DNA of 56,963 nucleotides from Candidatus Rifleibacteriota bacterium (lineage in GTDB: Bacteria; Muiribacteriota; Ozemobacteria; Ozemobacterales; Ozemobacteraceae), in the NCBI GenBank assembly GCA_012520995.1, contig JAAYNI010000038.1:1-56963 (forward strand), read 5' to 3'. Below the pieces are notes generated by a model. That model ran no database searches. It was not told where the DNA came from and saw only the letters and a program-made list of their open reading frames with translations. The number at the start of each line of letters is the position of its first letter. The first letter of the stretch is position 1. The translations under genes and the position numbers were made by a program. This document shows positions 18,767 through 27,092 of the stretch, in pieces.

Positions 18767-20905
18767 ATGAAGCGCACTTACTTACATGACGAAGCCAATA
18801 CCCATTATAATCTCGGGATCGCTTATTATACTAAAGGACAGTATGAACAAGCCATAAACGAATGGGTTAAATCACTGGCCAAAAAGCCTCAGAACAGCGA
18901 AGCCAGATTCAAACTTGGCGTAGCCTATTACCAGTTGAATCGCATTGAAGAAGCTGTTAAAGAATGGCAGCTTGCGCATTCCATAGACCCCGAAAACTTC
19001 GAAGTTTTGCACAACCTTGGAATTGCCTATTATAACAAGGGTGAAGACACCAAAGCCATCGAGTTTTGGGAAAAATGCTTGGAGATCAAATCTGAAGATG
19101 CCGAGATCCACTTCAAGCTTGGTATCGCATATTACAACCTAGGACGCGACGACAGAGCCATAGCTCTTTGGGAAAAAGCATCAAACCTTGATACTGAAAA
19201 TGCGGATATTTTCTTCAGATTAGGCGTAGCTTATTACAACAAAGGCTTAGATGACAAGTCTGTAATCGCTTTTTCCAAATCCATAGACCTTAACCCCAAA
19301 AACCCCGAAGCGCATAATAATCTTGCTATAGTTTTCTACCGCCTTGAAATGTTCCAGCAGTCTATTGATGAGTGGAACAAAGCCTTAGCTCTGAACCCTC
19401 GCCAGCCCGAAATTTTCAACAACCTCGGAAACGCTTACTCAAAGCTGAATCAACATGCCGAAGCTATTTCCACTTGGCAAAAAATTCTGGACATCACTCC
19501 CGACAGCTCCGAGGTCTACTTCAAGATAGGTTCCGCCTATGCAAAGCTGGACGACCTCAGCCAAGCCATAACCAACTGGGAAAAGTGCATATCTATCAAC
19601 CCGAACGATATTGAAGCTCTTTTCAACCTTGGTGTCGCCCAATATAACTCAGGCAACTTCAAAAAGGCCATCTCCTACTGGACCTCAGTTCGCGAGAAAC
19701 GCACTGAAGACGCGGATATTTGTGAAAAAATAGGCAACGCCTATTGCGGACTTGAAGACTACACTGAAGCAGCAAAATTCTGGAATCGTGCCATCTCATA
19801 TGTCACGGATGATCCTCACCTCTTCCACAAGCTCGGTATTGCCTACTCTAAGCTGAATAAAACCCAAGACGCTATTTTCCAGTGGCAAAAAGCCATAGAA
19901 CTGGATCCGGAACATTTTGAAGCCAGACACAACTTGGGTATAGCTTACTACAACCTCCAGCGCTTTGATGAAGCTCTCCAAGAATGGGAACAAGCAAAAA
20001 AAGCCAATCCCAACGATCCGGATCTTTATTTCAAATTAGGCCACGCCTACAGACAAAAACACAAACTGGATAAAGCCATTGCAGCTTGGAGCAAAACCAT
20101 AGAATTGGATCCCAATAATCCAAACGCATACTTTGTTCTGGGCAACGCTTATGATGAAAAAGGCCTTATCGACGATGCTATAATGGCATGGCAAAAAGTA
20201 ATTTCATTGGTGCCAAACGATGTAGATGCTCAAAACAATCTCGGCATTGCCTACTTCCAAAAAGAAATGTATGACAAAGCAATCGCTGAGTGGGAAGATG
20301 CTATCAGAATTACTCCTGAAAACGGAGAACTCTATAACAAGCTCGGTATAGCTTATATTAAAACAGAAATGTTCGACAAAGCCGTGGAATATTGGGAAAA
20401 AGCTCTTCGCTATAAACCCGAAGATTCAGACATTCTTTCGAATCTGGCTACAGCCTATCACAACCGCGAAATGTTCGATAAAGCAATCGATATCTGGAAG
20501 CGTGTTATTAAATATAACCCGCAAGACACAGAAGCTCGCAACAAACTAGGCATAGCCTACTACAACAAGGGTATGTATGACCAGGCCATTGAACTCTGGA
20601 GAAAGGCCATAGAACTCAACCCGACTGATGCGGCAGCCTATTACAACATAGGTACCGAAGAACTGGAAAAAGGCCGAATAAACGAAGCGATAGAAGCCTA
20701 TATGAGAGTTCTTGAAATAGATCCCAAGTTCACTCAGGTTTACTACAACTTGGCGGTAATCTATGCAAGAAAACGCCAGTTCAGAGATTCCATTGATGCT
20801 GCCAACAGATATCTTGCCGCCAACCCGAGCGGAATAGAAGCTGAAAACCTTCAGACTCTTATTGAACAATGTGAAAAAGAAATAGAACAGGAAGCTATGC
20901 AATAA
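18767..20905 (+). CDS. TPR solenoid protein, about 20 consecutive repeats
   Basis: 712 aa made almost wholly of 34-residue TPR units, about 20 by my count. Typical units read NLGIAYYNKG then AIELWRKAIELNPTDAAAY. Seventeen of the 20 units have Trp at the second-helix position where TPRs normally have Phe or Tyr (EW, FW, LW and so on), which is unusual uniformity and suggests repeat amplification or a specialised binding groove. No signal peptide or membrane segment is present, so it should be a cytoplasmic scaffold. GGAGG lies 5 nt before the ATG. It follows the coiled-coil gene by 33 nt in the PP2C transcription unit and closes the cluster. A short acidic tail follows the last repeat. Confidence 0.92.
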   Translation: MKRTYLHDEANTHYNLGIAYYTKGQYEQAINEWVKSLAKKPQNSEARFKLGVAYYQLNRIEEAVKEWQLAHSIDPENFEVLHNLGIAYYNKGEDTKAIEFWEKCLEIKSEDAEIHFKLGIAYYNLGRDDRAIALWEKASNLDTENADIFFRLGVAYYNKGLDDKSVIAFSKSIDLNPKNPEAHNNLAIVFYRLEMFQQSIDEWNKALALNPRQPEIFNNLGNAYSKLNQHAEAISTWQKILDITPDSSEVYFKIGSAYAKLDDLSQAITNWEKCISINPNDIEALFNLGVAQYNSGNFKKAISYWTSVREKRTEDADICEKIGNAYCGLEDYTEAAKFWNRAISYVTDDPHLFHKLGIAYSKLNKTQDAIFQWQKAIELDPEHFEARHNLGIAYYNLQRFDEALQEWEQAKKANPNDPDLYFKLGHAYRQKHKLDKAIAAWSKTIELDPNNPNAYFVLGNAYDEKGLIDDAIMAWQKVISLVPNDVDAQNNLGIAYFQKEMYDKAIAEWEDAIRITPENGELYNKLGIAYIKTEMFDKAVEYWEKALRYKPEDSDILSNLATAYHNREMFDKAIDIWKRVIKYNPQDTEARNKLGIAYYNKGMYDQAIELWRKAIELNPTDAAAYYNIGTEELEKGRINEAIEAYMRVLEIDPKFTQVYYNLAVIYARKRQFRDSIDAANRYLAANPSGIEAENLQTLIEQCEKEIEQEAMQ

Positions 20906-20997
20906 CAGTCAGTGTACAGAGATTAGCGGACAGTATAAGTTTAGAAAATAAAAAACAATCTGAAAATAAATAAAAAGTAAAAAACTTTCCCCCTTCC

Positions 20998-21026
20998 AAA
21001 ACATTTCACTCTTTTTCGGGTATAAT
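20998..21026 (+). promoter_or_regulatory. Promoter shared with a decayed paralogue
   Basis: AAAACATTTCAC (20998-21009), 11 bp, then TATAAT (21021-21026). The same 12-mer at the same distance from TATAAT precedes the deleted paralogue at 26469-26497. Both have a long leader (about 130-145 nt) before the start codon. No consensus -35 box is present, so the 12-mer may be an activator site or an unusual -35 region. Confidence 0.6.
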
Positions 21027-21157
21027 GTACTTGGAGGGGTTTTTATTATTGAAAAGTTGCGACAATACTTACTGAAAACCTTCTTCGAAATAACCACACA
21101 TTGCAAACTTTAAAGTTTCTTATCAAACCTCATTCTAGAAGTCTCAGGAGGCTAAAA

Positions 21158-22651
21158 ATGTTCAAAATGCCAAAAGGGTTCAAGTTCTTAACAGTTTTTA
21201 CACTGGTCTTTTCAATACTCTTCGGGCCAATGCTCCCAGAGATTTATGCCCAATCCACAGCTGCTGAAATAGAACAAGCCCAAGCAGATTTTCAACCTAT
21301 TTACAATGAGATAATGAAACTCGAGACTCTGGAAGCTCAAGCCTCAATGTCACTGATGGATTTTGCTTCCGGTGTTCACAACGCTGGCGAATGGATCAAA
21401 GAGAAAGCAGGTGCTGTCGCAGCTTGGTTTACTGGAGATGACAGCCACAAGTATGAAGCCCAGTATGAAGACTATAAGGCCAAGATAGAAGAAGCCAACC
21501 AAGGCATCAGAGATGCCAAGGCACAGGCTCAAGAGATTATGTCACTCATCCAAAGCGGTGACCTTAATGCAGCCAAACAAAAACAAAAAACCTCAGGCTT
21601 TGGTTCACTGGAAGAAGCAGCGTCAGCCAAAAAAGCTCAGCAAGACACCTTAACAAAGGCTGGGACAGACTTAAAGAATGCCGGAGAAGTCTTAGAAACA
21701 ACTGGAACGGTTCTATCGATAGTATCGGCAGCAGCCAAGCTTGCCGCTGCATTATTTCCACCTGCTGCGGGAGCCATTCTTGCAGTCACAAAGATTGCAG
21801 ACGTAGCTATTGATGCGATAGAAATTGGCGGAGCTCTGATGAAAGCTACAGGCGAATCTCTTATTGCCACTGCGCAAAGCGGAATGGTTTCAGACGGAGC
21901 GCTCCTTGGCAACGTTGTAAAAGACGTGGCTGTTGAAGGCGCAAAACAATATGTTACCAGAGTAGCCTCCAAGAAAATAGCAGAACTCGGCTCTAACGCT
22001 CTAAAAGGCAGTAAGGCACTTGCAAGTGCGGGCAAAGAAGGAGTCGAAGAATTAGCAAAAATAGGGCAAAAAGCCACTAAAGAAATAACAGAAGAAATAG
22101 TCGAAAAAGGCACCAAAGAAATAACTGAAGAAATAGTCGAAAAAGGTACCAAAGAAATAACTGAAGAAGTGATCGAAAGAGGCGGCAAAGAAGTAGCAGA
22201 AGCAGCAACTGATGCTATTGTCGACAAAGGAGCCAAAGAAGCCGCAGAAGCAGCTGCAAAGAATGGCGGAAGAATTTGGAACGGTTTAGGATTCAAAACT
22301 ATGCTTTCCAAGAGCAAACCCGTTACCGCTATGTATGAAAAGCTTATGAGCAATCCAAAACTTGGCGAGGATACCCTTAAAGCTTTGAAAGCAGACAAGT
22401 TCTTGGAAGGCGCTATTATGGATATTACAAAAGGCAGCGCCACGTTCTTTGACAAGACCGAGATACTCCCAGTTAAAGTTAGCAAAGTAATTGGTGTATT
22501 TGACAAAGGTGTCACTGGTATTTTGGAGCCAACTGGCTTAGCAAAAGACTATATGGACATTTTCACAACAAAATCTTTAAATAGTATTGATGAAGATGCA
22601 GGCGGATATTTATTTAAAAAACTAGTTAAGGATAAAGTTGGTCTCAGATAA
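21158..22651 (+). CDS. Exported alanine/lysine-rich helical protein, unknown function
   Basis: 497 aa from ATG 21158, chosen because AGGAGG lies 6 nt upstream; an in-frame TTG at 21101 is earlier but unsupported. The signal peptide starts MFKMPKGFKFLTVFTLVFSI and ends at YAQ (about residue 32). The mature part is helical: an acidic N-terminal region, a hydrophobic stretch at about 180-230 (SIVSAAAKLAAALFPPAAGA), and a tandem 12-residue repeat KEITEEIVEKGT at about 307-342. The C-terminus (about 380-497) could be a separate domain. Its leader is shared with an internally deleted paralogue at 26644 and resembles that of a frameshifted gene at 27093. The modular leader plus variable body invites comparison with secreted polymorphic proteins, but I see no toxin motif. 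Confidence 0.7.
   Translation: MFKMPKGFKFLTVFTLVFSILFGPMLPEIYAQSTAAEIEQAQADFQPIYNEIMKLETLEAQASMSLMDFASGVHNAGEWIKEKAGAVAAWFTGDDSHKYEAQYEDYKAKIEEANQGIRDAKAQAQEIMSLIQSGDLNAAKQKQKTSGFGSLEEAASAKKAQQDTLTKAGTDLKNAGEVLETTGTVLSIVSAAAKLAAALFPPAAGAILAVTKIADVAIDAIEIGGALMKATGESLIATAQSGMVSDGALLGNVVKDVAVEGAKQYVTRVASKKIAELGSNALKGSKALASAGKEGVEELAKIGQKATKEITEEIVEKGTKEITEEIVEKGTKEITEEVIERGGKEVAEAATDAIVDKGAKEAAEAAAKNGGRIWNGLGFKTMLSKSKPVTAMYEKLMSNPKLGEDTLKALKADKFLEGAIMDITKGSATFFDKTEILPVKVSKVIGVFDKGVTGILEPTGLAKDYMDIFTTKSLNSIDEDAGGYLFKKLVKDKVGLR
22076..22183 (+). repeat. Three 36-bp tandem repeats inside the exported helical protein
   Basis: Three near-identical 36-bp units encode KEITEEIVEKGT-like segments, and a fourth, more diverged unit (KEVAEAATDAIVDKG) follows. 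Such in-frame repeats can change copy number by slippage. They encode an amphipathic helix or coiled coil. Confidence 0.8.
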
Positions 22652-22663
22652 GGCTGACAGTAT

Positions 22664-22688
22664 AGGGCAAGGCTTTACGCCTTGCCCT
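22664..22688 (+). terminator. Hairpin terminator after the exported helical protein
   Basis: A perfect 10-bp stem (AGGGCAAGGC / GCCTTGCCCT) with a 5-nt loop, 12 nt after the stop codon. The following tract is T-rich but interrupted (CTTTGCTTCCTT), so termination may be partial. Confidence 0.65.
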
Positions 22689-22747
22689 CTTTGCTTCCTT
22701 GTGCTATTATAAAAAGCACTTTCAACTAAAAAAAACAAGACAAAAAC

Positions 22748-24883
22748 ATGAAGAAAAAGAAGGGTTTTATAGTCTATGCAGTAGCGGCCATAGCTTTAGG
22801 GTTGCTGCTCCTTGCTTTTTCTCTTACCAGATTTAAGAGCGGCACCATATTCAGGCTCGCAAAAAATATGGAGCAAGAAAAAATGTATTTTCTTGCCAAC
22901 GCAGCTCTCAATGAGATAACAGCCCAAGTTAAACTTTCCGTCAACGATACTTCTTCATCACTAGGTTCCAGCATACATGGCCTTTGGAGCGCTCAACAAA
23001 ATGTAACACCCGGACAGATAATATGGAATGGAACCTTTGCAATAGGCGATCTCCCTAACACCTCTTCCTTAAAATCCGCACATTTCGAAGAAACATGCGA
23101 TATAACAGCTGAAGCCAAGCTTGAGGCAGTTTCAGCTTTCAACACTCCGAGAGCCTCCTATCTTTGCAATTTAAATATACAGGTTACAGCTTCAACAACA
23201 AAGCCTGAAGCTGTTTTAACACTCACGGAAACCAGAGAAGTCAAAATAATTGATTTTGCTGATCCGTTCGTTGACAAATATGCCCTATTTTTAAAAGATT
23301 TTTGTCTTCAACTCAACTCTGACACATCGAAAAGACTCACTATTGAGGGTTACAAAGAACCCGGAAAATATTCTTTTATCTATTTAGGAAATCGTGGATA
23401 CCCTGAATGTAATGCTTACCCGCAAGGTTCCAAAAGCAACCCGACCCCATTCACTGTTTTTGACATAGACGCGGATAAAGACAAAAAACTTTTGGGTGCA
23501 TCATTTCACAATCCTGCCGGTTTTAACAGTCAAGATCCTGATCTTAAAACTCTTACAGACAAAAAACTTTTTTGGGTAGGTTCTGTCACGAATTTTTCAG
23601 ACTATTCTCCCCAATTCGCTATAACAAGCCATTATCATCAAGTTCCTGAAATCGCATCATTTTATACCCAAATGGCAGATGCCGCCAGACCTGCTTATAG
23701 ACCTGGAGAAGATATTGTTTCGGCAACAGGTCTTTTTGCCATGTGGCACGTGACACAAGGCGGTATGCCCAATGCAGAATCTTTCAGAACTCTTTTGGTA
23801 GACTGCATTAAAGTATGGAAATACCATTTCGGCTTTATAGATTATACCAACATAGATCCTCAAAACCCTGATTCTATCATCTTAAAACATCCTGTTGTCG
23901 CCTCAATATTTCCATATTTTGAGAAAAATGCCGAGTCAGATCCTCCCAAAGCCTTTGGCGGAAAAATGCCCGCAATTTTCGGTCCCAACAGAGATATTCC
24001 AGCTTTTGTCGAAGGGCCGGTCAATTTACGTTTTTTTAAGCTTGGAATGGTAGATGCCTCAGCGGTTAGATTCCCCGCTCTATTGGGCTCGGATCCTATT
24101 AACCTACCTGCTATCGCTTTGCCATATGAGGTTGACAACCCAGGAAAAACCTTTGCTTCGGTCAAACTCTCTAGCCCTATAGACCCCTATTCCGACGTAC
24201 TTATGTCACATCCAGTTGAACATCTGCCTGTAAACGCCCCAAATTTTGACATTACTGAGACTGCCTCTATTAATGTTGCCTCAAATGGAACAGAGCAAGT
24301 CCCTGGCTACGATGTTTTCCCCTACACCATTCCTTATGAAGCCATCTCACATTTCTATACATCTCAAGATACTTTTTATAGCGAGCGAATTATTGAACTG
24401 GATGGCAAACCAGTTCTCTACTTGGACGGCTTAACAATAGTCGATGCTCCTGATACGGCTCTCAACCTTTACGGCGTAGAACAATATACGGGAAATGGTA
24501 AACTTGTGGTAACCAGAGGCAATTTAGCTATCGGCAACCTGCAACCTCTGAATCCGCCCGATTACCTTAAAATCTATTTAATGAGTGGCAGATTCTATAT
24601 TGGAGGTTCAGAGCCAGTAACAATCAAAGCTTCATTGTCTTCTATGGCGATGCACTCTGACAATTCAATGCACAGTACAACTGACTGTGGCGGATTACTC
24701 CCTAAAAATAATGATGTCACCATAGAGGGCAATCTCTTAGTCGACAGTTTTTTCGATATGCATACTTATAAAAACATAAATATAAAACACACAAAAGAAG
24801 TTTTTTTTCCGGAATATCCAGTCAGAGCTTCTGTAGGCGAATCTGCAAAAGCCTTTAACATCACTTATTCAGAAGGGAGTTAA
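22748..24883 (+). CDS. Large prepilin-like minor pilin (PilX/GspK type)
   Basis: 711 aa. The N-terminus MKKKKGFIVYAVAAIALGLL fits a type IV prepilin leader: basic residues, Gly before Phe as the cleavage site, then a 20-residue hydrophobic helix. The glutamate normally at mature position 5 is missing (Ala), as in GspK and many PilX-like minor pilins that sit at the tip of the fibre. The helix continues into LAKNMEQEKMYFLANAALNE. The remaining about 640 residues are an unrecognised, probably extracellular beta-rich domain. It opens a four-gene run of prepilin-type genes. A -10-like TATTAT (22705-22710) lies upstream; the Shine-Dalgarno sequence is poor. Confidence 0.72.
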   Translation: MKKKKGFIVYAVAAIALGLLLLAFSLTRFKSGTIFRLAKNMEQEKMYFLANAALNEITAQVKLSVNDTSSSLGSSIHGLWSAQQNVTPGQIIWNGTFAIGDLPNTSSLKSAHFEETCDITAEAKLEAVSAFNTPRASYLCNLNIQVTASTTKPEAVLTLTETREVKIIDFADPFVDKYALFLKDFCLQLNSDTSKRLTIEGYKEPGKYSFIYLGNRGYPECNAYPQGSKSNPTPFTVFDIDADKDKKLLGASFHNPAGFNSQDPDLKTLTDKKLFWVGSVTNFSDYSPQFAITSHYHQVPEIASFYTQMADAARPAYRPGEDIVSATGLFAMWHVTQGGMPNAESFRTLLVDCIKVWKYHFGFIDYTNIDPQNPDSIILKHPVVASIFPYFEKNAESDPPKAFGGKMPAIFGPNRDIPAFVEGPVNLRFFKLGMVDASAVRFPALLGSDPINLPAIALPYEVDNPGKTFASVKLSSPIDPYSDVLMSHPVEHLPVNAPNFDITETASINVASNGTEQVPGYDVFPYTIPYEAISHFYTSQDTFYSERIIELDGKPVLYLDGLTIVDAPDTALNLYGVEQYTGNGKLVVTRGNLAIGNLQPLNPPDYLKIYLMSGRFYIGGSEPVTIKASLSSMAMHSDNSMHSTTDCGGLLPKNNDVTIEGNLLVDSFFDMHTYKNINIKHTKEVFFPEYPVRASVGESAKAFNITYSEGS

Positions 24884-24889
24884 AGCAGC

Positions 24890-25264
24890 TTGTCTAACAA
24901 TACCAGAACAATTATATATCTAGGCTGCTTTTTCTTAGCTTCGATTTTTGTTTTGTGGTTTGCATTAAAATTAGCACTGCCAGCTAAAAAAACAAATGAG
25001 ACTGATAAAGCTCACCAGGCTTCCACTGTCCAAAAACCTGTTGAACCACGTCCTGTCAATAGGGAAAAAAAGACAAAAAAACAATCTATTTCATCAGCTG
25101 ATTCCTTAGCAGAACGCCACAATTTAGACAGTGCATATTTTGATATACGGCCAGTTCGAGAAGTCCGAAGAGATATGAAAAAATTAAACAACTTTGTCTC
25201 GGCAAGACGTGAAGCTGAAAAACAAGCTCAAGAACATAGAAAAGCAAAAGGACTGCCAGAATGA
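24890..25264 (+). CDS. Small single-pass membrane protein of the pilin operon
   Basis: 124 aa, starting at TTG 24890 with GGGAG about 10 nt upstream, 6 nt after the large minor pilin gene ends. One membrane segment (about residues 8-30, IIYLGCFFLASIFVLWFALK) is followed by a charged, Lys/Arg/Gln-rich tail with no recognisable domain. Its stop overlaps the next gene's start (ATGA), so it belongs to the operon. It may be a PilN/PilO-like linker or assembly factor, but sequence similarity does not show this. Confidence 0.65.
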   Translation: MSNNTRTIIYLGCFFLASIFVLWFALKLALPAKKTNETDKAHQASTVQKPVEPRPVNREKKTKKQSISSADSLAERHNLDSAYFDIRPVREVRRDMKKLNNFVSARREAEKQAQEHRKAKGLPE

Positions 25265-25767
25265 CCAAGAAAGCCTTTTCTTTAACTGAAGTAATGATTG
25301 CTATAACAATTGCGGCATTCCTCTTCGGCGCATTGGTTTTAATGACCAGCTCATCGGCGGCGGACACACAAAAAACCGCAAATCGTCTTTTGGCTATGCA
25401 GCTTGCTTTGGAAACACTGAATATAATACAGTCTTTCCCGCCTGACTCAATTACAACTCTTGTTCTAAATCCTTATAATGGCCCTATTACAGATTCTTCC
25501 GGCGAAACAATTGTACAGCCTGGGCAGGCTGTCACATCCGGTTTGGAAATGAAATATGCCGACTCTTATCAAAAAGGATATTTTTACAGAGAAATCACGG
25601 TTGAAGATCTCCCTGAAGGTAACGATACAGCAAGATTTTTAAAAAAAGTAGTCGTAAAAATTGGATGGAATGAAAACAACAATATCCCCTCAAGTATTGA
25701 AAATCCTCACAGAGATAAATCAATTGAAGTAGCCACCTTTGTTCTTAACGAAAAACAATATTATTAA
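25261..25767 (+). CDS. Type IV prepilin-like minor pilin
   Basis: 168 aa with a short prepilin leader MTKKA, predicted cleavage before FSLTEVMIAITIAAFLFGAL, and Glu at mature position 5. This is the classic signal for prepilin peptidase (PilD) processing and assembly into a pilus or pseudopilus (PilV/GspI-like). The small globular remainder is not recognised. The ATG overlaps the upstream stop by 4 nt. Confidence 0.85.
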   Translation: MTKKAFSLTEVMIAITIAAFLFGALVLMTSSSAADTQKTANRLLAMQLALETLNIIQSFPPDSITTLVLNPYNGPITDSSGETIVQPGQAVTSGLEMKYADSYQKGYFYREITVEDLPEGNDTARFLKKVVVKIGWNENNNIPSSIENPHRDKSIEVATFVLNEKQYY

Positions 25768-25768
25768 A

Positions 25769-26404
25769 ATGAGATTAAAAAAAGCTTTTTCTTTAATGGA
25801 ACTTATAGTCGCGATTGCAATTGTAGCACTCGTGATTGGTATTATTTCCCGTGTAACATCAAGGGTAAGAGTAGATGTGGCAAAGGGCACTGCAAATCTT
25901 ACAAACCAACAATACGCCCAAATTGCTATGAACTATCTTAGACGCGATTTTCTGGCCGCTTCACCCAACTATGACCTTTCAGATAACCTAGAAAATATTG
26001 AAGATGTAAAAGCTGAGCCTATCAGAGATGCAGCTGTTTTTACCAGCAGCGGCAATTCGAAACCTATATTGGTATCCGAAAAAGAAATACACATGTTTAA
26101 AGCAGAGATAGAAAACGGAAAAACTAAATACACTCCAATATCCTATTTGTTTGATCCTGTAGCAAAAACATTGGTTAGACATTCATCTGAAGGCGAGAAA
26201 AGGTTCAATAATATTTCCGATGTGAAATTCGGACTCTTTTTGCCTGAACAAAATCCCCGTTCCCCATTAGTATGGGTTGATATGACAGCGGAAACCTACG
26301 AAGGAAACAATCAAACCAGAACATTTACTCTTAACACCTCTCTGGTAAGCTCTGTCTTAAACAGTATTATGAACAACCCTCATTCCCTCACGACTTTTCA
26401 ATAA
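25769..26404 (+). CDS. Type IV prepilin-like minor pilin
   Basis: 211 aa from ATG 25769, one base after the upstream stop codon; an earlier in-frame ATG (25739) would put extra residues before the leader and overlap the previous gene. The leader MRLKKA precedes FSLMELIVAIAIVALVIGII, with Glu at mature position 5, so it should be cut by prepilin peptidase. It resembles PilW/GspJ-like minor pilins in position and size. It is the last gene of the four-gene run; no terminator is obvious directly after it. Confidence 0.85.
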   Translation: MRLKKAFSLMELIVAIAIVALVIGIISRVTSRVRVDVAKGTANLTNQQYAQIAMNYLRRDFLAASPNYDLSDNLENIEDVKAEPIRDAAVFTSSGNSKPILVSEKEIHMFKAEIENGKTKYTPISYLFDPVAKTLVRHSSEGEKRFNNISDVKFGLFLPEQNPRSPLVWVDMTAETYEGNNQTRTFTLNTSLVSSVLNSIMNNPHSLTTFQ

Positions 26405-26468
26405 ACCTTATAGTATAAAGCACTGTACACTTAATTGGCGTTTTCTTATAAAAAGTTCTGGCAAAAAC

Positions 26469-26497
26469 AAAACATTTCACGTTTTAATTACTATAAT
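26469..26497 (+). promoter_or_regulatory. Promoter copy upstream of the deleted paralogue
   Basis: AAAACATTTCAC, 11 bp, TATAAT (26492-26497): the same arrangement as at 20998-21026. The leader to the ATG is about 146 nt and ends with GGGGAGGA. It shows that the promoter was duplicated together with the gene. Confidence 0.6.
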
Positions 26498-26643
26498 ATA
26501 AGTAGAGTTTTATTTTTCTAAAATTCTTATTCATTAAAACGGTTGTAACTTATTAAAAATATCTTCTAAAACACAAAGTTTGTTGTAAAACATCACACAA
26601 ATTTTACTCTAACAATTTAAAAGTCTAGGGGAGGATTAGAAGA

Positions 26644-26888
26644 ATGTTCAAGATGCCAAAAGGCTTCAAATTTTTAACAGTTTTAACGCTGGTCTTTTCA
26701 TTATTTTTTGGACCTATCCTCCCAGAAGTTTATGCCCAAGCAACAGAAGCTCAAATAACACAGGCTAAGGCAGAGTTTCAGCCTATTTATGATGAGATAA
26801 CAAGCCTTGAGCCTCTGGAAATAGTCTTATTAACGATCCTGTTGAACATATAAAATCAAAGGCTAAGAGTGCAGTAGGTCTCAGGTAA
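26644..26888 (+). pseudogene. Internally deleted paralogue of the exported helical protein (21158-22651)
   Basis: The first about 60 codons (MFKMPKGFKFLTVLTLVFSL to DFQPIY-like AEFQPIYDEI) are a close copy of the gene at 21158. About 1.2 kb of the body is then missing. In another frame the sequence ends NDPVEHIKSKAKSAVGLR followed by stop, which keeps the VGLR end of the intact gene. The start frame itself stops at 26851-26853 after 69 codons. A good Shine-Dalgarno sequence and promoter remain, so a short secreted peptide could still be made. The remnant ends at a terminator. Confidence 0.75.
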
Positions 26889-26921
26889 ACAATAGAAAAT
26901 AACCATTAATTGAATAGACAA

Positions 26922-26950
26922 AAGGCCGCCAAGACTGGCGGTCTTTCTTT
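26922..26950 (+). terminator. Rho-independent terminator after the deleted paralogue
   Basis: Stem GGCCGCC / GGCGGTC (one G-T pair) with a 6-nt loop, followed by TTTCTTT. It lies about 34 nt after the remnant's stop codon. Confidence 0.8.
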
Positions 26951-27092
26951 ATACAGCATTTATAATCAAAAAATAGCAAACTTTAATTATTTCGGCAACA
27001 GGCAGACAGTTGCCTCATTTATCAGTATAATTAATATGTATATAAGATTGTCAGGTTTTAAAAAGAGCCTTCATAACTGGAGGTATAAGAAG

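Noticed and set aside
21637-22515. 292-aa antisense open frame opposite the exported helical protein
   Set aside because: It is the mirror of an Ala/Lys/Glu-rich coding sequence with few stops on the opposite strand. It has no domain and no proper start signal.
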